64,000 bases of DNA. It comes from Luteimonas sp. (GTDB lineage: Bacteria; Pseudomonadota; Gammaproteobacteria; Xanthomonadales; Xanthomonadaceae). The DNA is taken from NCBI GenBank assembly GCA_024707405.1, contig JANPZU010000001.1, positions 372,001 to 436,000 of the forward strand, written 5' to 3'. A model generated the notes under the pieces. The model made no database searches and was not told the origin of the DNA. It worked only from the letters and a program-made list of their open reading frames with translations. Position 1 is the stretch's first letter, and each line of letters starts with the position of its first letter. Below, one piece after another: positions 37,101 to 44,810 of this stretch. Made by a program: the position numbers and the translations under genes.

Positions 37101-37506
37101 GTTCGGTGGGCTGTTCGGTGGCCGCGGTGGATTCAAGGATGGCGGATACACAGGGTCGGGCGGTCGCCTGCAGCCTGCCGGTGTCGTCCACAAGGGCGAA
37201 GTGGTGTGGTCGCAGCCGGACGTTGCCCGCGCGGGTGGTGTCGCAGTGGTGGAAGCCATGCGTCGCGGTCTGCGCGGATACGACACCGGCGGGTTCGTCG
37301 GTGGCAGCCAGCATGTGGCGCTTGGCCGCCGCGCAGACGATGAAGGCCAGCGATATCCGGGCCGACGAATGATGGGCTCCGGCGGAAGTGGCGGCTTCAA
37401 GCAGAACGTCACGTTCAATGTGACCGGAACTGTCGACAGCCGTTCCGCCTCGCAGATCGCTCGCGAGAGCGGTCGGAAGGCCCAGGAGGCGCTGCGGCGC
37501 GGTTGA
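34105..37506 (+). CDS. Phage tail tape-measure protein
   Basis: An 1133-residue protein with the layout of siphophage tape-measure proteins. The N-terminal TMP repeat-like domain is ATIDVLLRANTASYRAAMVD, with FQRLTASATATGIPMRDQQK. Hydrophobic stretches follow (about 290-315 and 410-430), then long coiled-coil regions rich in Ala, Gln and Glu (about 340-390 and 650-900). The lambda-H-like C-terminus (KGFLDDINRQILQFIVRQQL) leads into a Gly-rich tail. It sets tail length and is injected with DNA. It is full length and uninterrupted. No tail tube, chaperone or tip genes flank it, so it cannot build a tail alone. Confidence 0.88.
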   Translation: MATAATIDVLLRANTASYRAAMVDASRVATRQLGAIQREAEKTSRVMGQMRTAFVGVFSAQAARSGITALLDTAKAQQALVNSMQASVGSARGSAEAMAFVSQTSKELGLNFESAARGFQRLTASATATGIPMRDQQKLFLELSRAATSLQLAPDVVDRAMTALSQSFSKGRFQAEELRQQLAEAIPGVVPRFQKAVLEMTKGTELAGKSFDDLLQGGHLDVERFLPPMIQAFADLGKNWKDSAQSMQAESNRLGKTWRDLKLQLADGPFSDAAVAGMKAATMALENMGAILPILLPPMVSLAGLKLGKSTADWVKGLTASQKALEAQALVARAAAAEQVKRTALEAQFAIIEAEKARRTGGLILLEREVTIATAAHTAAVRNLDAAEKQVAATQSLTRRAGAATLGIFGGPVGLAATIGLTAASWLYFRSNTKEAQQALIEWNGTADQAITKFYELNKAQQAGAILQLEQQIEERRRQLAETLRTMAMAAGPSENIISEQDYRLAVQYADGMRQLEAQWAAGKLSADELSNRVDALNKRVISGSESSRYFASYLTEQGAALGTTSREAQALQGQLDTVTGKQHAASNAALAHANGLRTLSNAAGSMEWGKLDEWLSKQSEAAAARYSQAAGGDVGALREQFEQQLLAEQAFTKSTKAEVERRRASFESVASYLEAAKKLEEQKTKSTRALSAAENDTALSALRNAQARQQEYELEIAAGDSLSQSRRELLKFELLLRDTRDKSLKSRADEIRAVLQANVALEDQIDATRRLHEAKLRALAVDRQIADAQAAMQQRHARDLDAIRFGGNTSRWNEIANGISDQFQQQRLGLDRELQDRLATIPIEQMARRNEEEARYQQLLGKTVIAEAEAMAQSRKNFEELLEAQSNWINGFQRARDTYIAQAQDIASQTESIFTNVFDGLENTMVDFLHKGSADWKGFLDDINRQILQFIVRQQLSKWMQSMFGGDAWSQANGIGSAIQVGNSMMGGSSGSGFWSNLFGGLFGGRGGFKDGGYTGSGGRLQPAGVVHKGEVVWSQPDVARAGGVAVVEAMRRGLRGYDTGGFVGGSQHVALGRRADDEGQRYPGRRMMGSGGSGGFKQNVTFNVTGTVDSRSASQIARESGRKAQEALRRG

Positions 37507-37534
37507 TCATTGGCCGCTGCATGCCACCTCTCCT

Positions 37535-37593
37535 GGTACGGTTAATTACTACTTACCGTACCGGAGCGGGGTTTGGGACGGTAATACCGTACC
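37535..37593. repeat. Clustered TACGGT/ACCGTA inverted repeats
   Basis: GGTACGGT (37535-37542) and ACCGTACC (37555-37562) form a perfect inverted repeat with a 12-base A/T-rich spacer. A further palindrome, ACGGTAATACCGT, lies at 37578-37590, and another ACCGTACC lies at 37586-37593. The cluster sits immediately after the tape-measure gene. Several half-sites on one face of DNA would suit an operator or recombination site. Confidence 0.6.
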
Positions 37594-37630
37594 GGGTTCG
37601 GGAGAGATCGGCGGTCGACCCGGACAACCC

Positions 37631-37662
37631 AAAAAAATGGCGGGGAAATTCTCCCCGCCATT
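37631..37662 (-). terminator. Terminator of the fasciclin gene
   Basis: AATGGCGGGGA and TCCCCGCCATT form an 11-bp stem around a 5-base loop. On the minus strand the stem is followed by a U7 run (AAAAAAA at 37631-37637). It lies 28 bases beyond the fasciclin stop. Confidence 0.9.
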
Positions 37663-37690
37663 GTCTTGGCGCTACTCAAAGTGGAGACGG

Positions 37691-38134
37691 TTACTGCTTC
37701 GTCACCGGCATATTCACCTTGTCGATGCCGTGGATCACGCCGTTGCTCGAGCCGATGTCGGCCGAGGTCACCTGCGCGCCGTCGATGCTGACCTTGCCTT
37801 CGGTCATCTTGATCGGGGCGGACTGGCCGTTGATCGTCTTGGCGGCATCCCACTTGCCGACGTCGGCAGCGCTCTTGCGGCCGTTGAGGACGTGGTAGTT
37901 GAGGATCGAGGTCAGCTCGGCCTTGTTCTCCGGCTTGAACAGCGTTTCGAGGCGGCCCGCGGGCAGCTGTTCGAATGCGGCATCGGTCGGGGCGAAGACG
38001 GTGAACGGGCCCGGCCCGCGCAGCGTGTCGCCCAGGCCCGCTTTTTCCACGGCGGTGCCGAAGGTCTTGAAGGTGCCGTTTGCGGCGGCGGTGTCGAGCA
38101 CGTTGAGTGTCGAGGGACTGGTCTGGGTGTTCAT
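37691..38134 (-). CDS. Fasciclin (FAS1) domain protein
   Basis: A 147-residue single FAS1 domain: LNVLDTAAANGTFKTFGTAV, GPGPFTVFAPTDAAFEQLPA (H1 motif), LTSILNYHVLNGRKSAADV (YH motif) and VIHGIDKVNMPV (H2 motif). FAS1 proteins mediate adhesion. No signal peptide is present with the ATG at 38134, so export is doubtful unless it uses another route. It carries its own terminator and is oriented against the rest of the element. It is probably accessory cargo or a displaced host gene near the element's right end. Confidence 0.88.
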   Translation of the reverse strand: MNTQTSPSTLNVLDTAAANGTFKTFGTAVEKAGLGDTLRGPGPFTVFAPTDAAFEQLPAGRLETLFKPENKAELTSILNYHVLNGRKSAADVGKWDAAKTINGQSAPIKMTEGKVSIDGAQVTSADIGSSNGVIHGIDKVNMPVTKQ

Positions 38135-38437
38135 GGTGTTGTTTGCCTGTATGGAGAGGATTCGCGACTTGCGAATCGCGGATGGCCGAAGCCAAGCTCC
38201 CCTGCGGAGGGCAGGAGAGAGATGCTCAGTGCGGAGAGTGAGGGGAAGTGCGGCGCGGCTGAGTGGCCGTTACGACATTGCGTCGTAGTGCAAGTACATG
38301 GTGCGCCCCCTGCTGTTACTTCAGTGTTACGACCGTCGGTCAGATATCCAAGGAACCGATGCCGTTAGGTGCTACGGTGATCGAAGATCGATGCTATGGG
38401 CAGCCGCTTGGAGATTGATCGTCAGGAGCACCTGATC

Positions 38438-38849
38438 ATGAAGCACACTAAACGCGAGACGCAGGTAGCCGTGGGCAAAAATGGTTATCGCGGCGGTGGA
38501 GGTTCCGCACTTGAATCAGCAGAGAATGAAGGTTGGCCGATACAGACCCCTTCAACAACGAACAGACTGACGTTCGCCGGAAAAAATCGCGAGGTACTTC
38601 AGGGGTGAGTACGCCTTCCTGACTGCCAGCAGCGATATCACGCTAGAACAGCTATACCGGAAGTTGATGCTGGCGGACGCGAAGGACACGCGGGCGCGCA
38701 AGAGGTTCCAAGAGATGATGTACGCCATGGCCTCGGATCTCCGAGCGGAGAAAGAATCACCTTTGGCCGGATTACCCGCTGACTTGGCCAGACCCATGAG
38801 TGCATGGCGCGAGAGATACAACGAACTCGATCGGTATCTCAGCCGTTGA
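38438..38849 (+). pseudogene. Frameshifted small gene of unknown function
   Basis: ATG 38438 has a good AGGAG site nine bases upstream and opens a frame that stops at 38608. Overlapping it in another frame is a plausible C-terminal part, KIARYFRGEYAFLTASSDIT...ERYNELDRYLSR, ending at 38849 and lacking its own start in the conserved portion. The two join if one base is lost in the A6 tract at 38581-38586. A TTG start at 38533 in the third frame, with a shift at the same tract, is an alternative. No family recognised. Confidence 0.35.
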
Positions 38850-39187
38850 CCGCATTCGCTGGTTGAACGGCGTCTGCTTTGCCAGCGAGCTACTGTTTCC
38901 GGCTCAGCAATTTTTGGAAGTAGCGTTCCATTCATGCCTACGCCGCCTCGAATAATTGATCTAGTAGCCGCCCATCGCTGAGCGGCACGCGATGGCTCGA
39001 TGGCTGCACACCGGTGGAAGTGGACGACTCACGAGAAGCCTTGAGCGATCCTGATCCGGTCGTCTGTGCACCGTTCGCTGCTGGCGGGCGTATGGCGCCC
39101 GGGAGGGACTCGAGCACAGTCGGCCTGCTGGCCGCAGCGCTGTCGGAAAACTCCTGTCGGCGTGTCGGCGCCGATGACCGTCCATCG

Positions 39188-39207
39188 GTGGGGGTATGAC
39201 TGGGGGT
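39188..39207 (+). repeat. 20-bp end repeat, right copy
   Basis: Identical to 24266-24285 and in the same orientation. It lies about 80 bases inside the estimated right end, which supports that boundary. Confidence 0.85.
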
Positions 39208-39302
39208 ATTTGCCCTTTCGCAATCCGAGAAAGTTTGCGCAGATCAGCCCCTTGGGGGCCTTCTGAGGTAGCCCCTGGCCCACCAACCCAGATGTTCCGA
39301 AG

Positions 39303-39325
39303 AAGGCCGGGCAACCGGCCTTTTT
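39303..39325 (+). terminator. Terminator, probably the original tRNA-Ala terminator
   Basis: AAGGCCGG pairs with CCGGCCTT around GCAA, followed by a T run. No gene of the element points into it closely. The simplest reading is that it once followed tRNA-Ala and was displaced by the insertion. Confidence 0.75.
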
Positions 39326-39446
39326 CGTGCCTGCCGCCATCGCCTCGCAGCACACGCGACACCCTGCGCGTCCTTCAGCCGCCGACAGGCCAGCGACGGC
39401 TATGCTGCGGCACTCCTCCTTCCCCGCCTGTCCCACGATGTGCACG

Positions 39447-40463
39447 ATGCCCCGTTTCCGCCATCTCTTCGCCATGGGCTTGCTGGCGATGCTGTCCGCC
39501 TGTGGCGGACGTGGTGGCGCGACGCTTGCCGAACCCCAGGCACCGGCCGTGGTGCAGCCGGCACCGCCCGCACCGCCGATCCGCATCGGCCTGGCGCTGG
39601 GTGGCGGCGCGGCCAAGGGGTTCGCGCACATCGGCGCGATCAAGATGCTCGAGGCCAACGGCATCCAGGTCGACGTGGTGGCGGGCACCAGTGCCGGCGC
39701 CGTCGTCGGCGCGCTGTATGCGAGCGGGCTCGATCCGTTCCAGATGCAGGAACGCGCGATCGCGCTCGACGAATCGAGCATCCGCGACGTGCGCCTGTTC
39801 TCCGGCGGACTGGTGCGCGGGCAGGCATTGCAGGACTACGTGAATCGCGAAGTGAACCAGCTCACGCTGGAGCGGATGAAGCGTCCGTTCGCCGCCGTCG
39901 CCACACGACTGGATACCGGCGACCGCGTGGTGTTCGTGCGTGGCAACACCGGGCAGGCGGTGCGCGCATCGAGCAGCGTGCCGGGCGTGTTCGAACCGAC
40001 CCGCATCGGCGAGCGCAGTTATGTCGATGGTGGCGTGGTCAGCCCGGTGCCGGTGGATGCGGCGCGGCAGCTTGGCGCGGACGTGGTGATCGCCATCGAC
40101 ATCTCCAGCAAGGCCCCGGGCACCACGCCGACCGGGATGGTCGGCATCGTCAACCAGTCGATCATGATCATGGGCCAGACACTGGGCCGGCAGGAACTCG
40201 CCCGCGCCGACGTGGTGATCCGCCCACAGGTCAACGACATCGGGCCGGCGAGTTTCGAGCAACGCAACGCGGCGATCATCGAAGGCGAGCGTGCTGCGCT
40301 GGCGGCGCTGCCGCGGATCCGCGCGATGCTGGCCGATGCCCAGAAGGCCCGAGACGACCTCGCCGTGCAGCAGACGACCGACGACACCCCGGCCGACATC
40401 GATTGCGGCGACAGCTGGGTGCGCAGGCTCAACCCCTTCGCCAGGGACAAACCCTGCGGTTGA
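39447..40463 (+). CDS. Patatin-like phospholipase, lipoprotein
   Basis: A 338-residue acyl hydrolase with a lipoprotein signal (LLAMLSAC, acylated Cys near residue 16). It has the patatin fold: oxyanion motif GLALGGGAAKGFAHIG, nucleophile GTSAG, and Asp of the catalytic dyad in YVDGGVVSP. It resembles RssA/NTE-type bacterial patatins. An ATG at 39438 is also possible; 39447 leaves a normal signal peptide. Located in the periplasm or on a membrane, it may act on phospholipids. It is the first chromosomal gene beyond the mobile element. Confidence 0.88.
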   Translation: MPRFRHLFAMGLLAMLSACGGRGGATLAEPQAPAVVQPAPPAPPIRIGLALGGGAAKGFAHIGAIKMLEANGIQVDVVAGTSAGAVVGALYASGLDPFQMQERAIALDESSIRDVRLFSGGLVRGQALQDYVNREVNQLTLERMKRPFAAVATRLDTGDRVVFVRGNTGQAVRASSSVPGVFEPTRIGERSYVDGGVVSPVPVDAARQLGADVVIAIDISSKAPGTTPTGMVGIVNQSIMIMGQTLGRQELARADVVIRPQVNDIGPASFEQRNAAIIEGERAALAALPRIRAMLADAQKARDDLAVQQTTDDTPADIDCGDSWVRRLNPFARDKPCG

Positions 40464-40471
40464 ACCCGCGC

Positions 40472-40485
40472 TTGATCCAGGTCAA
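40472..40485. promoter_or_regulatory. FNR-type site upstream of nirK (distal)
   Basis: TTGATCCAGGTCAA: the two half-sites fit TTGAT-N4-ATCAA with one mismatch. It lies exactly 60 bp upstream of the proximal site. Confidence 0.65.
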
Positions 40486-40531
40486 GCACGCGCCACTCTT
40501 GCGCTGAAAACCTCGTTTCAGCCGTTCGGAT

Positions 40532-40545
40532 TTGATCCTGATCAA
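40532..40545. promoter_or_regulatory. FNR/ANR box of nirK (proximal)
   Basis: TTGATCCTGATCAA is a perfect match to the FNR consensus. Its centre is about 71 bases upstream of the nirK ATG, suitable for a site at -41.5 with a short leader. It predicts activation without oxygen, and possibly by NO through a DNR-type relative. Confidence 0.88.
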
Positions 40546-40609
40546 GGGTCGCGAAAGTCGCTGGCACCACGATGCTCCCGACACCACGGAGGACATCGAG
40601 GAGCGCCTC

Positions 40610-41779
40610 ATGAAACTGTTGAAAACAAGCATCCTGGCATCGGCACTGGTCGTTGCCGGCGCCATTGCAGCACCCATGCCGGCCCATGCGGTGGACGCAT
40701 TGGAGCTGGTGAACCGCACGCTCGACCAGGCATCCGATCTCGCCGCACTGCCCCGGCACCAGGTGCAGCTCAAGCGCCCGCCGCTCGTGCACGACCATGA
40801 GCAGGTCGCTCCCGGCGGCCCGCGCGTGGTGCAGTTCACGCTGCCGATCGAGGAAAAGGAAATCGTGATCGACGGCGAAGGCACCAGGATGCACGCGATG
40901 ACCTTCGGCGGCTCGATCCCGGGCCCGCTGATGGTCGTGCACGAAGGCGACTACGTCGAAGTGACGCTGGTCAATCCGGCCAGCAACTCGATGCCGCACA
41001 ACATCGACTTCCATGCCGCGACCGGTGCGCTCGGCGGCGGCGACCTGACCGTCATCCAGCCCGGCGAGGAAGTCACCCTGCGCTGGAAGGCCACCAAGCC
41101 CGGCACCTTCGTCTACCACTGCGCGCCCGGCGGCCCGATGACGCCCTGGCACGTCGTCGCCGGCATGCACGGTACGATCATGGTGCTGCCGCGCAAAGGC
41201 CTGGACGATGGCGCAGGCAAGCCGCTGCGCTATGACCGCGCCTACTACATCGGCGAGACCGAGTTCTACATCCCGCGCGATGCCGACGGCAACTTCAAGT
41301 CCTATGGCTCGCACGCCGAATCGCTGCCCGACACGCTCGCCGCGATGCGCTCGCTGGTGCCATCGCACGTCGTGTTCAACGGTGCAGTCGGCGCGCTGAC
41401 CGGCGACAACGCGATGACCGCGAAAGTCGGCGAGACGGTGCTGTTCATCCACTCGCAGGCCAACCGCGACACCCGCCCGCACCTGATCGGCGGCCACGGC
41501 GACTACGTGTGGGAAGAAGGCAAGTTCAACAACGCACCGTTGAAGGGCCTGGAGACCTGGTTCATCCGCGGCGGCTCCGCTGGCGCGGCGCTGTACACCT
41601 TCGAACAGCCCGGCCTGCACGTGTACCTCAACCACAACCTGATCGAGGCGGTGCTGCTCGGCGCGGCTGCGCACGTCAAGGTCGATGGCGACAAGTGGAA
41701 CCACGACCTGATGACCACGCCCTCGCCCGTCGGCCCGATCAAGCCAGCCACCGATCTGTCCCTGCCCACTGCCGACTGA
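40610..41779 (+). CDS. nirK: Copper-containing nitrite reductase NirK
   Basis: Reduces nitrite to nitric oxide in the periplasm. The 389-residue precursor has a signal peptide cleaved near AHA-27. The type 1 copper ligands are His130, Cys171, His181 and Met186 ([20 protein letters not shown]). The type 2 ligands include His135 ([10 protein letters not shown]) and His170, and the last in YLNHNLIEA. Two cupredoxin domains are complete, with no extra haem or cupredoxin domain. GAGGAG precedes the ATG. Two FNR sites lie upstream, and azurin at 62658 is a candidate electron donor. Confidence 0.96.
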   Translation: MKLLKTSILASALVVAGAIAAPMPAHAVDALELVNRTLDQASDLAALPRHQVQLKRPPLVHDHEQVAPGGPRVVQFTLPIEEKEIVIDGEGTRMHAMTFGGSIPGPLMVVHEGDYVEVTLVNPASNSMPHNIDFHAATGALGGGDLTVIQPGEEVTLRWKATKPGTFVYHCAPGGPMTPWHVVAGMHGTIMVLPRKGLDDGAGKPLRYDRAYYIGETEFYIPRDADGNFKSYGSHAESLPDTLAAMRSLVPSHVVFNGAVGALTGDNAMTAKVGETVLFIHSQANRDTRPHLIGGHGDYVWEEGKFNNAPLKGLETWFIRGGSAGAALYTFEQPGLHVYLNHNLIEAVLLGAAAHVKVDGDKWNHDLMTTPSPVGPIKPATDLSLPTAD

Positions 41780-41800
41780 CCGGCGCCTCCCCTTGCCGGC

Positions 41801-41834
41801 AGCCACCCCCGCCTCGTGCGGGCGTGGCTTTTTC
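41801..41834 (+). terminator. Terminator of nirK
   Basis: AGCCACCCCCGC and GCGGGCGTGGCT pair with one mismatch around CTCGT, followed by a T5 run. It is 22 bases beyond the nirK stop. Confidence 0.88.
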
Positions 41835-42007
41835 AATGGACAAGGCGCCCCATCGCCACGGGATCGTCTCGCAACCCCCCTCCATCTCGTTGTTTTTCAT
41901 CGACTTCCGCCAGACCACAGCCCCTGCCCACGTGGCGGCGCCCGGAGTCGCAAGGCCGGCAGGCTTCCGGACACATGTAAAATCGGCCTCTTTTGTCATC
42001 CGGCCGC

Positions 42008-42733
42008 ATGGTGGAACACATTCAGCGGATGCCCGTCCGGGCACCGACCTTCATCCGCCTGCTCACGCGCCTGACGGACACCGCCCCGCTCCCGCCCGCA
42101 CTGTCGCTTGCCGACAAGCTGGGCCAATGGACCGACTGGAACCGTGCCGTGGCCCTGTCGCGGGCGCTGGACGGCGCGACGCCGACGCCCCAGGCCGATG
42201 CAAGGCCATTCGATGCCGAAGATGAAACCGCCTGCGCCCGGACGCGTGCCGCGCTCGTCGACAGCATCACCGACGACGCGGCCTGGCTGGCGGCAATGGG
42301 CAAGCCTGCCGACACGCTAGGCGACGACGCGCCCCACGCGGCCTTCGCGGCGTTCCAGCAGCGTTACATCGCCCTGCAACGGGCGATGCAGTCGGCCACC
42401 GGCAAGCTGCGTGGACAGTTGCGCGACCGCTTGGCCAACACTTCCGCGGAGATGGCGCGGTTGGCGGAGATCGATGCCGCCATGGAACTCGTGCTGAGCT
42501 CCCGCGAACACGCGCTGCTGGGCAACGTGCCGATGCTGCTCGCACGACATTTCGATCGCATGCGCAACGATGCGCCGGCGATGGATGATGCCGACGCCGA
42601 CGCAGCCACCACACCGCCTGCCCCCTCCCCTACGACGCCAGCGCTCCGCAGGGACATGCAGTCCCTCCTGCTCGCCGAACTCGATCTTCGTTTCCAACCG
42701 ATCGAAGCGCTGCTCGCCGCGCTTCGTGCATAG
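42008..42733 (+). CDS. DUF3348 family protein, first gene of a motor-like operon
   Basis: A 241-residue, helical, soluble protein matching the uncharacterised DUF3348 family in its opening (RAPTFIRLLTRLTDTAPLPP), its WTDWNRAVALSRAL region and its position before DUF802. The middle (FAAFQQRYIALQRAMQSATG, then KLRGQLRDRLANTSAEMARL) is rich in charged helices. A Pro/Thr-rich linker follows near residue 200. No enzyme motif is visible. ATG 42008 is used; ATG 42029 is possible. It ends 13 bases before the channel gene, so it is probably a cytoplasmic partner of that complex. Confidence 0.75.
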   Translation: MVEHIQRMPVRAPTFIRLLTRLTDTAPLPPALSLADKLGQWTDWNRAVALSRALDGATPTPQADARPFDAEDETACARTRAALVDSITDDAAWLAAMGKPADTLGDDAPHAAFAAFQQRYIALQRAMQSATGKLRGQLRDRLANTSAEMARLAEIDAAMELVLSSREHALLGNVPMLLARHFDRMRNDAPAMDDADADAATTPPAPSPTTPALRRDMQSLLLAELDLRFQPIEALLAALRA

Positions 42734-42746
42734 CCACAGGGACGTC

Positions 42747-44810
42747 ATGCGCAACCACCTGCCATACACCATCGTGTTCTCCGCCGGCCTGGCCATCGTG
42801 GCCTGGATCGCCTCCGGCTACGTGCCGGGCAACCTGCTTGCACTCGCGGTCACGCTACTGATTGCAGGCGGCTACCTGGCCGGCGCCTTCGAACTGCATC
42901 GCTACCGCCGCGCCACCGCTACGCTCGACGATGCGTTGTCGCAAACGCAAGATCCGGCCGCATCGCTCGACGACTGGCTGCAGCACGTGGATGGCGGCCT
43001 TCGTGGCGCGATCCGCCTGCGCATCGAAGGCGAGCGCGTCGCCTTGCCCGCGCCGACGCTGGCCCCGCAACTGGTCGGCCTGCTCGTGCTGCTGGGCATG
43101 CTGGGCACGCTGCTGGGCATGATGACCATGTTGCGCGGCACCGGCCTGGCGCTGGAAACCGCCACCGACCTGCAGGCGATCCGCGACTCACTGGCCGAGC
43201 CGGTCAAGGGCCTCGGCTTCGCATTCGGCACGTCGATCGCCGGTATCGCGGCATCCGCCGCCCTCGGCCTGCTGTCGGCGCTGTGCAGGCGCGAACGCGC
43301 ACGTGCGGTGCAACGCATCGATGCACACGCCGGCACCGCCCTGCGCATGCATTCGCAAGCGCACCAGCGCGAACAAACCCTGGCGCTGCTGCAGCAGCAG
43401 ACCGAACTGATGCCGGCGCTGGTCGAGCGGCTGCAGGCGATGATGGAATCCATCGAACGGCAGGCCTCTGCCAGCGACGAACGGCAACTCGCCAACCAGG
43501 AGGCCTTCCACGCACGTACCGAAACGGCCTACCTGCAACTGGCCACGTCTGTCGAGGCCTCGTTGAAGCAGAGCGTGTCCGAGGGCGCGCAGGCAGCCAG
43601 TGCCGCGCTGCAACCGATGATGGCTGCCACGATGGCAGACATCGCCCGCCAGGCCAGCGCGCTGCACGACGGCATCGGCCAGTCCATGCAGGAACAGATG
43701 CGCGGACTGTCCTCCAGCCTCGAAACCGCCACCGGCAACATCGCCGGGATCTGGCAGCAGGCAGTCGATGGACAACAACAATCCAACCAGGCGCTGGCCG
43801 GGGATCTGAGCGACGCGCTTGAACGCTTCAATCGGAACCATGACGAACGCGCCACGGGCTTGCTCGATCGCGTCGACGGCGCGTGGCAGCAGGCGCTGGC
43901 ACGGCAGGTAACCACCCAGGACGCGATGGCGTTGCGCCACCAGCAAGCACTTGAAACGGCAACTTTGGGCTTCGAGCAGCAGGCCGCATCGCTGCTGGCA
44001 GGCGTGGATCGCTCGCATGCCGAGCTGCAGGCCGCCCTCGCTGCACAGGACGGGCAACGCCTTGCGGCATGGCACGACGCGCTGTCGGCAATGAACACCG
44101 CACTGCGCGAGGATTGGGAACGCGCCGGCACCGACATCGCCAGGAGGCAGCAGGCGATCTGCGACACGCTGGCCAGCACCGCCACCGACATCACCGCGCA
44201 GGCGCAGGCGCACGCCAACGACACCATCGCCGAGATCTCGCGCCTGGTGCAGGCCGCCTCGGAAGCACCGAAGGCCGCCGCCGACGTCATCGCCGAACTG
44301 CGGCAGAAGCTGTCCGACAGCATGGTGCGCGACACCGCGATGCTCGAGGAGCGCAGCCAATTGGTCGGCACGCTGGGCACCCTGCTCGATGCGGTGAACC
44401 ACGCCTCCACCCAGCAACGCACCGCGATCGACGCGCTGGTTTCGACCTCCGCCGAATTGCTCGATCGCGTCGGCACGCGCTTCACCGACCACGTCGAAGC
44501 CGAAACCGGCAAGCTGGGCAAGGTGGCCGACCAGGTCACCGTCGGCGCAGTCGAAGTGGCGAGCCTGGGCGAAGCCTTCGGCGCCGCCGTGGAACTGTTC
44601 GGGCAATCCAACGATCGCCTGGCCGAGCGGCTGGAACGCATCGAGGCGACGCTGGAGAAATCGTTGCTGCGCAGCGACGAACAACTGGCCTACTACGTGG
44701 CGCAGGCACGTGAAGTCGTCGATCTCAGCGTGCTCGCGCAGAAGCAGGTCATCGAGGAACTGCAGCATCTGTCCGCATCACCCGCAACTTCCGGCACTGA
44801 AACGGCATGA
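42747..44810 (+). CDS. DUF802 protein: MotA/TolQ/ExbB-like channel with long coiled-coil tail
   Basis: A 687-residue inner-membrane protein. Two hydrophobic helices lie at about 8-24 and 28-48. A third and fourth at about 107-128 and 153-178 carry the MotA/TolQ/ExbB-like pattern (LVGLLVLLGMLGTLLGMMTM; GLGFAFGTSIAGIAASAALG). The remaining 500 residues are an Ala/Gln/Glu-rich predicted coiled coil extending into the cytoplasm. This design parallels ZorA of the Zorya defence system and other proton-driven stator subunits. Its stop overlaps the OmpA-like gene (ATGA), which would be the MotB/ZorB counterpart. No characterised function is known to me for this family. Confidence 0.8.
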   Translation: MRNHLPYTIVFSAGLAIVAWIASGYVPGNLLALAVTLLIAGGYLAGAFELHRYRRATATLDDALSQTQDPAASLDDWLQHVDGGLRGAIRLRIEGERVALPAPTLAPQLVGLLVLLGMLGTLLGMMTMLRGTGLALETATDLQAIRDSLAEPVKGLGFAFGTSIAGIAASAALGLLSALCRRERARAVQRIDAHAGTALRMHSQAHQREQTLALLQQQTELMPALVERLQAMMESIERQASASDERQLANQEAFHARTETAYLQLATSVEASLKQSVSEGAQAASAALQPMMAATMADIARQASALHDGIGQSMQEQMRGLSSSLETATGNIAGIWQQAVDGQQQSNQALAGDLSDALERFNRNHDERATGLLDRVDGAWQQALARQVTTQDAMALRHQQALETATLGFEQQAASLLAGVDRSHAELQAALAAQDGQRLAAWHDALSAMNTALREDWERAGTDIARRQQAICDTLASTATDITAQAQAHANDTIAEISRLVQAASEAPKAAADVIAELRQKLSDSMVRDTAMLEERSQLVGTLGTLLDAVNHASTQQRTAIDALVSTSAELLDRVGTRFTDHVEAETGKLGKVADQVTVGAVEVASLGEAFGAAVELFGQSNDRLAERLERIEATLEKSLLRSDEQLAYYVAQAREVVDLSVLAQKQVIEELQHLSASPATSGTETA

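Larger units (their letters stand above)
24145..39290. mobile_element. Integrated phage-derived mobile element at tRNA-Ala(CGC)
   Basis: About 15 kb between the tRNA 3' end and a native-looking terminator at 39303. It begins with a P4-type integrase and carries AlpA/HTH regulators, a helicase-loader pair, a capsid-like gene and a tape-measure gene. Terminase, portal, tail tube, baseplate and lysis genes are missing, so it is a remnant or a satellite-like element. The left end is the tRNA. The right end is estimated from a 20-bp sequence shared by both ends (24266 and 39188). A clean copy of the tRNA 3' end was not found on the right; only a weak CCTGGCCCACCA match lies at 39274-39285. Confidence 0.65.
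38850..39446. other. Gap holding the right end of the mobile element
   Basis: About 600 bases without a convincing gene. It holds the second copy of the 20-bp end repeat (39188-39207), a weak tRNA-3'-end-like CCTGGCCCACCA (39274-39285) that may mark the right attachment site, and a terminator at 39303. The chromosome resumes after this. Confidence 0.6.

Noticed and set aside
39274-39285. Right attachment site as a copy of the tRNA 3' end
   Set aside because: CCTGGCCCACCA resembles CCTGGCTCCACCA but with a gap and no wider match, so it was kept only as a weak boundary hint.
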